DNA from: Marinococcus luteus_A
GTDB taxonomy: Bacteria; Bacillota; Bacilli; Bacillales; Marinococcaceae
Length of the DNA stretch: 64,000 nt
Direction of reading: 5' to 3'
NCBI RefSeq assembly: GCF_034497705.1
Contig: NZ_JAXRUV010000004.1
Span: forward strand, 196,518 to 260,517
Shown: positions 58,128-64,000 of the stretch, piece after piece
Position numbering within the stretch: position 1 is the first letter of the stretch
How the letters are laid out: the number at the start of each line of letters is the position of its first letter
Notes under the pieces: generated by a model
What the model was told of the DNA's origin: nothing
Database searches by the model: none
The model's input: only the letters and a program-made list of their open reading frames with translations
Program-made: the position numbers and the translations under genes

Positions 58128-58699
58128 TATCTTTCATCTTCGGGAACACGGTTCACCTGTTCAAGTACTTTATCGCTTTCGGAAATGCTTCCATTATCAA
58201 AGTGGGTAGCGCCGAACAACGGGGCCTCGTCATAATCGTTAACGTATTCATCCAGGTCATGGTAAATGCGGTGCGTCCACCGGGCCGCCTCCTGGACGCT
58301 TTCTTTTTCAGGATTTTCTTCAATCACCTGCTGCCAGCGAACAGCATTATTGAAATCCTTACGCAGCTCCGGGTCATCGATTTTGGTTATTACTTCCTCA
58401 GTATCTTCAATTCGAGTGCTGATATCACCGAAGTCGTCCTCTGTCACATTATCAATGGCTCCGTAGCCGGTCTTTTCGTTCCAATACCTGTGAGACTGCT
58501 GTATATGGGTGCTTACTTCTGTATGTATACCGGAAACATCTTCTGTCGCTTCCTTCGGCTCTTTCAACACGATGCCGTCCTCTGTCGTATTCTTTCCCAG
58601 GCTGAACGGAGTAAAGAAGTGCAGCAGCGCGAGCACCCCTGGTATAATGAGAAGACTCGCTCCTGCAATGATTCCTGCTTTTTTCCACGATAATTTTAT
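58127..58699 (-). CDS. Membrane-anchored acidic protein (DUF6241-like), probable ATA start
   Basis: About 190 residues. The N-terminus, if begun at the ATA at 58699, reads (M)KLSWKKAGIIAGASLLIIP, then GVLALLHFF, a clear signal anchor. The only GTG (58636) would cut this helix in half. GGGGGAG stands six bases before the ATA, and no ATG, GTG or TTG exists in frame between the site and the helix. The outer part is strongly acidic and helical, with 'HIQQSHRYWNEKTGYGAIDN', 'WTHRIYHDLDEYVNDYD' and 'FGATHFD', similar to Bacillus proteins filed as DUF6241. Function unknown. Confidence 0.75.
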   Translation of the reverse strand: MKLSWKKAGIIAGASLLIIPGVLALLHFFTPFSLGKNTTEDGIVLKEPKEATEDVSGIHTEVSTHIQQSHRYWNEKTGYGAIDNVTEDDFGDISTRIEDTEEVITKIDDPELRKDFNNAVRWQQVIEENPEKESVQEAARWTHRIYHDLDEYVNDYDEAPLFGATHFDNGSISESDKVLEQVNRVPEDER

Positions 58700-58786
58700 G
58701 ATAAACTCCCCCAGCCATTATCTCTTTCTTGACAGTGTACCTGCTGGAGGCGTTTACCTGCAAGCAATACCACTATCTAAAAACAT

Positions 58787-58812
58787 GTTTCAACCTTTTC
58801 ACTTCCGGTTAT
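58787..58812 (+). promoter_or_regulatory. Sigma-B-like promoter driving RNA elements C and D and the USP gene
   Basis: GTTTCA (58787-58792), a 14-base spacer and GGTTAT (58807-58812): one mismatch in each box from GTTTAA-N14-GGGTAT. Confidence 0.58.
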
Positions 58813-58861
58813 ATTAATATTATGATAAGATCTTATTTAGTTATTTCATTAAATAAATCAA

Positions 58862-58934
58862 TACGGCAGCAATGCTTAGATATAAAGCTAAAGCATAAGC
58901 CACAAAAGAGGGTTTCCTCCTTTGTGGTTTTTTT
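58862..58934 (+). ncRNA. Structured leader RNA element, copy C, with terminator
   Basis: CGGCAGCA, hairpin ATGCTTAG/CTAAAGCAT (one bulged A, loop ATATAAAG region), then AAGCC. The terminator CCACAAAAGAGG/CCTCCTTTGTGG (one mismatch, then seven T) shares the CC of AAGCC. First of two tandem copies. Confidence 0.72.
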
Positions 58935-59067
58935 ATGAAACGTTCTTCTTCCCCCTGGAGGTTCTGATTTCTATAAAAGCAGAGCCTTTTTCTATCGTTA
59001 CCGGCTCCCGCTTTGCTTTTTTTCTTTCCGAAATACCAAAAACAATATTGATTTACTAAATATCCGA

Positions 59068-59145
59068 TGATGGCAGCAATGTTGGGATAATAAAGCCCTT
59101 TAACATAAGCCAGAAAAAGAAAAATTTCTTTTTCTGGCTTTTTTT
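59068..59145 (+). ncRNA. Structured leader RNA element, copy D, with terminator
   Basis: TGGCAGCA, hairpin ATGTT-GGG/CCC-TTT-AACAT with loop ATAATAAAG, then AAGCCA. AAGCCAGAAAAAG pairs with CTTTTTCTGGCTT, followed by T's, and includes the closing GCC. It lies 35 bases before the USP gene, second of two tandem copies. Confidence 0.74.
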
Positions 59146-59180
59146 ATTGTCAAAATTCATCTGCAGAAAGGAACAATGCT

Positions 59181-59657
59181 ATGAGTCGTTACAAACGGAT
59201 ACTGGTTGGTCTGGATGTCCTGGAAACTCCTTCCTACGATGCTTTTGAGGAAGCCTGCGCTATGGCTCTTGAACACGGGGCGTCTTTAATACTTGCTTTT
59301 GTTTTCGATGAGCAACGATATGCGAACCTTCAGCGCATCGACCCTAAAGGCGTCCGTCACTTAAAAGAAAGGGCCTCTTATCATCTTCAGGCTTACAAAG
59401 AAGAAGCTAAGCTTACAGGCGTTACGGGTGTGGAGACAGTGGTTGATGCCGGCGTTCCGGAAAAACGACTGGCCCGTCACCTCTGTATTACTTACAACGC
59501 CGATTTAATTCTCGTTGGAGAGACCGGAGGACCTGCTTTCGAGCGTCTCCTGCGCGGCAGGAGATCGCGGACCATAGCTTCAAGGGCAGCCTGTGAAGTT
59601 CGGGTTGTCCGAAACAGCCAGTTGGCCGCATTAAATGCCTACCCACGGACCGAATAA
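59181..59657 (+). CDS. Universal stress protein (UspA family)
   Basis: 158 residues. 'YKRILVGLDVLETPSYDAFE' opens the fold, 'GASLILAFVFDEQ' follows, and 'NADLILVGETGGPAFERLLR' with GRRSRTIAS is the nucleotide-loop region (G-x2-G-x9-G-S/T type, partly changed). 'AACEVRVVRN' ends the domain. USP proteins bind ATP or other nucleotides and help in stress survival. An AAAGGAAC site precedes the ATG. Two tandem RNA elements and a sigma-B-like promoter stand before it, and the DUF2254 gene follows by 39 bases in one unit. Confidence 0.88.
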   Translation: MSRYKRILVGLDVLETPSYDAFEEACAMALEHGASLILAFVFDEQRYANLQRIDPKGVRHLKERASYHLQAYKEEAKLTGVTGVETVVDAGVPEKRLARHLCITYNADLILVGETGGPAFERLLRGRRSRTIASRAACEVRVVRNSQLAALNAYPRTE

Positions 59658-59696
59658 CTTTAAATTTTACTACGACTGAAGAGAAAGGAGGCGACC

Positions 59697-61154
59697 ATGC
59701 AGCGCTTCAAGCCTAAATTCATCAAAAAAATACAAAGCATGTCCAAAAATCAGCGGTGGTATGAACTCCGTTCAAGCTTGTGGCCGCTTCCAATAATCTA
59801 CATTTTGCTTGCAGTGGTGGCAGCTTTTGCTGCCTACGGTATTGAGTTCGGTCTTCAGCCTGACCTGCCTATAGGGTCTTTTTTCACCGCCGATTACGTA
59901 TTAACAGAAATGATTTACAGTACGCTCGCTTACGGGATATTAATGATCCATGCGTTTACATTTAATATGATTTTAATCGTTTTAACCAGTTTTTCCGGCC
60001 AGTTCACGCCACGTGTTTTGTTCAGCTTTATTGCGGACCGCCGGACGCTCCACGCCATTGGTATTTTTAATTTATCTTATTTCTATATTCTTATTGGCTT
60101 TTTTATGCTGAATTCTTCTATTAATGAATATATTATTTTTCCGGTACTCGGGGTTACTGCTGCTTCAGTATCTGCAATCAATTTTATTTTATTTATTAAT
60201 CATGCCGCCAAATGGATGCAGGCATCGAACCTCACTAATAACCTTAATGAACGCTCGCAGAAAACTATTACTGCTACAAATGAACAGGATTTACAAGAGT
60301 ACCGCCCCTTTCCGCAGAAGGAGTACCTCCTTCCCCAGGATTCGCCGGTTTATTCCATCGCCAGTTCTTCCGGAGGTTTTTTGCAGATCGTCGATTTTAA
60401 ACGGCTGATCACCCAGGCGGAACAGGACGGCCTGGTCATTTATCTTGAACGAAGGGTCGGCGATTATCTGCTCGAAGGCGATACGTTGTTTTCCTATCAG
60501 CGGTATGATGAAAGGCCAAACACTCCTGTAAATGAAAAGACGTATTTGCAGTTTCTGTTTATCGGCCACAAAAAAACAGAAATGCAGGACATGAATTTCA
60601 GTGTACGGAAATTAACGGAAATTGCTTTAAAAGCCATTGGAAACAATGAGCCCTCCACCGCGGAGGACGCTATCTACCAACTAGCTGATTTAATCAGAGC
60701 CATTTCCGGCACTGCCGTTTACAGACCGTATCTCGTCGATGCCACGGACAAAGTACGGGTCGTGATGAAGGAAAGTACTTTCGCCTACTATGTGTATGCC
60801 GCCTTCTCTCCTATTGCAGAGGCTGCTAAAAAGGATATTAAAATTACTAATCGCGTGCTTGAGTCTCTTCATCTGTTAGCGGAGTCCCTCGGGGGCGAAG
60901 CAGCAGGCGTGTGCTGGCATTATGCCGAAAGCATTGCCTGGAATTTTGAAGGCAAAATGACGTTTGATCATGACCAGAACCAGTGCTTCAGCTATCTCCG
61001 GGCTATCTCCGAAACGGCCGGACAGCGCGGTGCCTTCAACACCCTTATGGAAGAGCTCGAAAAAGACGGGCACTTGGAAAAAAAGACAGCTCCAGCTTCC
61101 CCATCTTTATACAAACACGAACAAAAACGTGAAAAAGCCTTCAGCGACGCTTAA
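59697..61154 (+). CDS. DUF2254 membrane protein
   Basis: 485 residues. Four membrane helices in the first 180 residues ('LWPLPIIYILLAVVAAFAAY', 'MIYSTLAYGILMIHAFTFNM', 'IGIFNLSYFYILIGFFML', 'YIIFPVLGVTAASVSAINF') are followed by a large cytoplasmic region. 'LTSFSGQFTPRVL' and 'GFLQIVDFKRLITQAEQDGL' are DUF2254 signatures. Function unknown. AAAGGAGG before the ATG. It is co-transcribed with the USP gene, so it is likely part of the stress response. Confidence 0.87.
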   Translation: MQRFKPKFIKKIQSMSKNQRWYELRSSLWPLPIIYILLAVVAAFAAYGIEFGLQPDLPIGSFFTADYVLTEMIYSTLAYGILMIHAFTFNMILIVLTSFSGQFTPRVLFSFIADRRTLHAIGIFNLSYFYILIGFFMLNSSINEYIIFPVLGVTAASVSAINFILFINHAAKWMQASNLTNNLNERSQKTITATNEQDLQEYRPFPQKEYLLPQDSPVYSIASSSGGFLQIVDFKRLITQAEQDGLVIYLERRVGDYLLEGDTLFSYQRYDERPNTPVNEKTYLQFLFIGHKKTEMQDMNFSVRKLTEIALKAIGNNEPSTAEDAIYQLADLIRAISGTAVYRPYLVDATDKVRVVMKESTFAYYVYAAFSPIAEAAKKDIKITNRVLESLHLLAESLGGEAAGVCWHYAESIAWNFEGKMTFDHDQNQCFSYLRAISETAGQRGAFNTLMEELEKDGHLEKKTAPASPSLYKHEQKREKAFSDA

Positions 61155-61158
61155 AGGT

Positions 61159-61183
61159 GTTTTCCTGCACGACTCCCGGGTAT
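61159..61183 (+). promoter_or_regulatory. Sigma-B-like promoter before the small ORF and MpsC paralogue 3
   Basis: GTTTTC (61159-61164), a 13-base spacer and a perfect GGGTAT (61178-61183). The -35 has two mismatches. Confidence 0.55.
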
Positions 61184-61257
61184 AAAAATAAAAAGTTGTG
61201 TTGTCCAATCATTCCAGTGCCGGGTTTTTTGTATATTACTACGGGGAGGTGAGGCTC

Positions 61258-61353
61258 TTGATTCCTCCTGGTGGCAGCTCTGCCACCACCTGTACGGTAA
61301 AAATGTCCAGCGCTGCTAAACCGCAGCTGTACTTAATCAACTGTAGCAGTTAA
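61258..61353 (+). CDS. Candidate 31-residue leader peptide or small protein
   Basis: TTG start six bases after a strong GGGGAGGTG site; stops at a TAA 33 bases before MpsC paralogue 3. The peptide begins 'MIPPGGSSATTCTVKMSSAA' and has two cysteines. The early codons overlap a perfect GGTGGCAG/CTGCCACC hairpin. It could be a true small protein, a leader that governs the next gene, or chance. No homologue is recognised. Confidence 0.4.
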   Translation: MIPPGGSSATTCTVKMSSAAKPQLYLINCSS

Positions 61354-61386
61354 TAAATTCAAGACAATAAAACAAGAGGTGAAAAT

Positions 61387-62103
61387 ATGGCCGAACATTC
61401 TGCGCCTGCACAAATAGAAGAACAACAAAAACAAATCGGAAGCTACCTCGGCAGAGTGCTTCGCGATCATTTCGGCAAAGGGCCGGAATCCGTCTATGTG
61501 AGCGTCGACCCCTGCTGTATTGTCATGCATATACGAAAATTTTTATCCCCTATTGAAAAAGTGATGCTCGATCAAAGAGATAAAAGTGCCGTGGAAGAAT
61601 TAAGAGAAACCATGATGGCGAAAATGCTGCCTGAAATCGAGCATTACATTTCTAGCCTTATGGATATTGAAGACTGGGAGTTTTATTTTGACTGGAATAT
61701 TGAAAACAAATCAGGAGTCATTACCGGCTTCCATCCTGATAAACTGAAAGAAAGGCAGGAAAAGAACCGTACGCGGGGACAAGAAAATATTAAACAGGCA
61801 ATACAGCGCGTTAGCGAAGAAGCGGGGAAAAGCCCGGATGAGATCACTGTCCACCCAGTAAACGAACGGACCATGCTCGCCGTACGCACAGGCGGTCTTA
61901 TTTTAATTGAAAAAGAACTAATCAGAACGGGTCATTTGGATATTTTAAAATCAACGAAGCGCCTTCTCGAAAAAGAAGTGCTTTATAAAGAAAAATTTGA
62001 TTCCATCTTTGGCACGACGGTCCGCGATATTTTCGTAGACTGGGATTTCGACCGCGACCGGAGTCTTATCGTCTTCATTACGGATCCTACGGAACAAATA
62101 TAA
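61387..62103 (+). CDS. MpsC-family (DUF2294) protein, paralogue 3
   Basis: 238 residues, with the same two-half plan. The first half has 'SYLGRVLRDHFGKGPESVYV', 'LSPIEKVMLDQRDKSAVEEL' and 'WEFYFDWNIENKSGVITGFH'. The second has 'VRTGGLILIEKELIRTGHLD' and 'TVRDIFVDWDFDRDRSLIVF'. It differs more from paralogues 1 and 2 than they do from each other, notably in the middle linker. AGAGGTG seven bases before the ATG. Probably transcribed from the sigma-B-like promoter at 61159. Confidence 0.86.
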   Translation: MAEHSAPAQIEEQQKQIGSYLGRVLRDHFGKGPESVYVSVDPCCIVMHIRKFLSPIEKVMLDQRDKSAVEELRETMMAKMLPEIEHYISSLMDIEDWEFYFDWNIENKSGVITGFHPDKLKERQEKNRTRGQENIKQAIQRVSEEAGKSPDEITVHPVNERTMLAVRTGGLILIEKELIRTGHLDILKSTKRLLEKEVLYKEKFDSIFGTTVRDIFVDWDFDRDRSLIVFITDPTEQI

Positions 62104-62129
62104 AGCTGCTTAGCATAGATTTTTACGGG

Positions 62130-62170
62130 AAAAAGGCTGAATCAGAAAAACCCCTACTTCAGCCTTTTTT
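62130..62170 (+). terminator. Terminator of MpsC paralogue 3
   Basis: AAAAGGCTGAA pairs with TTCAGCCTTTT across a 16-base loop, followed by T's. Confidence 0.85.
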
Positions 62171-62222
62171 ATACCCTATCAGCATTGAGAGCTTTAAGTA
62201 ATTTTTTAAGTCATCCTAATCC

Positions 62223-62345
62223 TTATTTAATACTTTGCGTCCAGGAAGCTTCGTTACCTGCAAAAGAATCAGCAAAATCCTGGGAGGCTGGCTGCTCCAG
62301 TTTTCTCTGTGTCATTACTCGGTAAAATGCATGGATAAAACTCAT
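62223..62345 (-). CDS. Candidate 40-residue small protein
   Basis: Starts with ATG nine bases after a perfect AAAGGAGG site and ends at TAA. It begins 'MSFIHAFYRVMTQRKLEQPA' and ends 'GNEASWTQSIK'. The amphipathic N-terminal helix is basic. No homologue is recognised, but the ribosome site is as good as any in the window, and no other gene occupies this stretch. Confidence 0.5.
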   Translation of the reverse strand: MSFIHAFYRVMTQRKLEQPASQDFADSFAGNEASWTQSIK

Positions 62346-62664
62346 AGCTTCATGCCTCCTTTGAATTCATAATTAAAGCCTACATTTACTTTAATGAAAA
62401 CTTTCACTCCTTACCACAACCAGGTAAGAATATCTCACAAATTTTCTGAAAATTTCGTAAGCATATATTTTTTCTTTTACTGAAACAATCGCTGGAATAG
62501 CCCGGGGAGCGGCGAAACGAATCTTTCTTAAACCGCTGTATTGAACTACAGGCTTTTGTAGATCAATTAAAATTTCTGCTCCATTCGAAAAAGCTATGCT
62601 TTCTTTACCAAAAAATTGCTGTTCGGCCGTACAGTCTGCCAAACAGCGGAAACATTTTAAATTA
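62346..62664. other. 319-base gap
   Basis: It holds the ribosome site of the 40-residue frame at its left end. An 83-codon minus-strand frame (62391-62642) has no ribosome site or recognisable domain. Nothing else is supported. Confidence 0.5.
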
Positions 62665-63777
62665 CTATTCTTCGGGAGTAAGCCTCAAAAGACGGTCGTC
62701 GTTTTCTGCCGGTGTGCCTCTTCCGTCTGTGTTATTTGTAAGAACATAAACATTTCCGTCTTCGGTTTTAACGTCTCGGAGCCTGCCTTCTCCGTCAAAT
62801 ACAGCATTCATCTCTTCTGTTTCTTCGTCATAGGCATACAGGCTCTCTCCACGGAGTCCTGCTGTCAGAAGGGTGTCCCTGAAAAAAGCGGTGCCGGAAG
62901 GTGCCCATGTAGTACTTCCCGATTGAATCGTCGGCGTTTTCAGTCCTTCTGCTGATTCACTGCCGGTAATTTCCGGCCAGCCATAATTATTGCCAGGCTC
63001 GATAACATTGATTTCATCCTGAGCATTCGGTCCGTGCTCTGAGCTGTACAGATGGCCATCGCTGTTCCATGCGAGACCCTGCGGATTCCGGTGCCCGTAG
63101 CTGTATACATAAGAATTCTCAAACGGATTATCCTCCGGCACCTCTCCTTCGACCGTCATGCGAAGAATGCTGCCAGCGAGACTGTCTTTATCCTGCGCAA
63201 GCGAAGGCTCATCCGAATCGCCGGCAGTAGCATATAAATAACCATCCGGCCCAAGTTCAAGCCGGCCTCCATTATGAATCCGGTTTCCCGGAATGTGATC
63301 AAGCAGCACCTCCGTTTCGTTCCATTGACTGGTTTCGCGTTCCACAGCAACCACTCTGTTCGCGAGCGCTCCATCATCCTGGCGGTATGTGTAGTACGCA
63401 TAGCCTTCCTGGGAATCAGTAAAATCCTCGGCCAGTACAAAGCCAAGCAGACCGCCCTCCCCTTCGTTTGCTACTTCATCACTCGTATTAAGCAAAAGGC
63501 GTTCTGTTTCTTCGCCGTTCACCTCTATCACCTCGCCACCGCGATTGGTCATATAGTACGTGTCTTCATGAATGTTCAACGACCACGGCACCTCTAGATT
63601 TTCCGCCACCACTTCTACGTCCCAGTCTTCTGTCTGAGCTTCTGAAACCGACCCCGCCGGCTCCTCAGCATTTTCTTCCGACTGTTCGTCATTTTCCCCT
63701 GAACTGCAGCCGGCAAGAAGCGCTGCTCCGAAGATCAGCAGGCTGAGTGTAGTTTTTCTGCCCGGATAAATTATCAT
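62665..63777 (-). CDS. Lipoprotein of the glucose/sorbosone dehydrogenase (PQQ sugar dehydrogenase-like) family
   Basis: About 370 residues. The signal peptide ends in the lipobox LLAGC, so the protein is lipid-anchored outside the cell. A Ser/Glu-rich linker (about 25-55) precedes a six-bladed propeller of the soluble-GDH/YliI type. Marks are 'VPWSLNIHEDTYYMTNRGGE', 'EGGLLGFVLAEDF', 'RIHNGGRLELGPDGYLYATA', 'YGHRNPQGLAWNSDGHLYSS', EHGPNAQDEIN and 'NNYGWPEITG'. The family oxidises aldoses with PQQ; many Bacillus hosts lack PQQ synthesis, so activity is uncertain. ATG at 63777 has AAAGGGGG upstream; the longer frame lacks a site. Confidence 0.9.
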   Translation of the reverse strand: MIIYPGRKTTLSLLIFGAALLAGCSSGENDEQSEENAEEPAGSVSEAQTEDWDVEVVAENLEVPWSLNIHEDTYYMTNRGGEVIEVNGEETERLLLNTSDEVANEGEGGLLGFVLAEDFTDSQEGYAYYTYRQDDGALANRVVAVERETSQWNETEVLLDHIPGNRIHNGGRLELGPDGYLYATAGDSDEPSLAQDKDSLAGSILRMTVEGEVPEDNPFENSYVYSYGHRNPQGLAWNSDGHLYSSEHGPNAQDEINVIEPGNNYGWPEITGSESAEGLKTPTIQSGSTTWAPSGTAFFRDTLLTAGLRGESLYAYDEETEEMNAVFDGEGRLRDVKTEDGNVYVLTNNTDGRGTPAENDDRLLRLTPEE

Positions 63778-63847
63778 TATGCATCCCCCTTTCATGAAAA
63801 CAGGATAAGCCCCCTGGTCATTACGTACTCTTATCATAATACTATCA

Positions 63848-63884
63848 TAAAAAAATGCCCCGGCTGCACAAAGGCAGCCAGGGC
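63848..63884 (-). terminator. Terminator of trxB
   Basis: On the minus strand GCCC-GGCTGC pairs with GCAGCC-GGGC around a short loop (one T-G mismatch), followed by ATTTTTTT. Confidence 0.85.
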
Positions 63885-63914
63885 GGATAATCATAGTTTA
63901 CCGGACCGGAGTTC

Positions 63915-64000
63915 TTACACTTTAACCGTGTTTTTCAGTTCTTCCACGTACTGCTGCGCCGTCTGGGCCGCGAGCGAGCCGTCGCCGGTCGCCGTCACGA
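63915..64000 (-). CDS. trxB: Thioredoxin reductase, C-terminal end (partial)
   Basis: Only the last 27-28 codons are inside the window. They encode 'VTATGDGSLAAQTAQQYVEE' followed by LKNTVKV, the conserved C-terminal helix of TrxB ('GDGS-AA--A--YVE-L'). TrxB reduces thioredoxin with NADPH through FAD and a CxxC pair, which lie beyond the window. The stop is followed by a good terminator. Confidence 0.82.
   Translation of the reverse strand, partial: VTATGDGSLAAQTAQQYVEELKNTVKV

Noticed and set aside
58031..58693. 220-codon plus-strand open frame
   Set aside because: Antisense to the DUF6241-like gene and lacks a ribosome site. The minus-strand protein has a coherent anchor and acidic domain.
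61262..61290. Fifth copy of the GGCAGC RNA element
   Set aside because: GGTGGCAG/CTGCCACC is a simple hairpin; the AGCA-hairpin-AAGCC-terminator layout is missing.
62391..62642. 83-codon minus-strand frame
   Set aside because: TTG start without a ribosome site, directly downstream of the dehydrogenase gene; no recognisable features.
1..64000. CRISPR arrays, tRNA/rRNA genes, insertion sequences, prophage
   Set aside because: No regularly spaced repeats, no cloverleaf or rRNA-like sequence, and no transposase, integrase or phage structural motifs were seen in any frame.

Overview
The window reads as chromosome of a low-to-mid GC member of the Bacillaceae, probably a salt- or alkali-adapted one. 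Signs of this are strong AAGGAGG-type ribosome sites, a citA/citR pair and an Mhq quinone-stress locus as in Bacillus subtilis, acidic surface proteins, three MpsC-family (DUF2294) paralogues, and promoters of the Bacillus sigma-B type. No rRNA, tRNA, CRISPR array or insertion sequence was seen.

Layout. 1-2.6 kb: end of an iron-siderophore ABC importer (two FecCD permeases, the first cut by the window edge, and an ATPase). 2.6-11.4 kb: acetyltransferase, aminoglycoside-kinase-like protein, two tandem small paralogues of unknown role, acyltransferase, esterase, short-chain dehydrogenase, a PLD-nuclease/helicase protein and a Nudix hydrolase. 11.5-15.5 kb: an Mhq-type quinone detoxification locus under a MarR/MhqR-like repressor with two visible operators. 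15.5-18.7 kb: CHAD protein, two small proteins, and a secreted LysM polysaccharide deacetylase. 18.9-31.6 kb: a Gram-positive Pel exopolysaccharide locus (galE and a GH114-type hydrolase on the minus strand, divergent from pelD-pelE-deacetylase-pelF-pelG), followed by a secreted beta-helix protein and a membrane diguanylate cyclase that could feed the c-di-GMP receptor PelD. 31.8-40.2 kb: citA/citR, a DUF2252 protein, an AbrB-family membrane protein, a nuclease-helicase (DUF2075), and a TetR/SDR pair.

40.3-50.5 kb is the outstanding region: a visibly AT-rich, single-direction block of eight genes. In transcription order these are a tail-anchored coiled-coil protein, a two-domain GTPase without a stalk, a possible degenerate GTPase, a full dynamin-like GTPase, a coiled-coil protein, a HerA/VirB4-class ATPase, a small WHH (HNH) nuclease toxin and a SUKH (SMI1/KNR4) immunity protein. 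Motor, membrane-remodelling GTPases, effector and immunity gene in one operon suggest an undescribed toxin-delivery or conflict system.

50.7-62.1 kb looks like a stress-response neighbourhood. Three MpsC-family genes surround a YihY-type membrane protein, an ATP-grasp ligase/M20 peptidase pair, a USP protein and a DUF2254 membrane protein. Four copies of one structured RNA element (GGCAGCA, hairpin, AAGCC, terminator) lie in leaders here, and each leader starts from a sigma-B-like promoter. The stems co-vary and the closing GCC is shared with the terminator, so this is a candidate attenuating riboswitch-like RNA. The window ends with a lipoprotein of the glucose/sorbosone dehydrogenase family and the 3' end of trxB.
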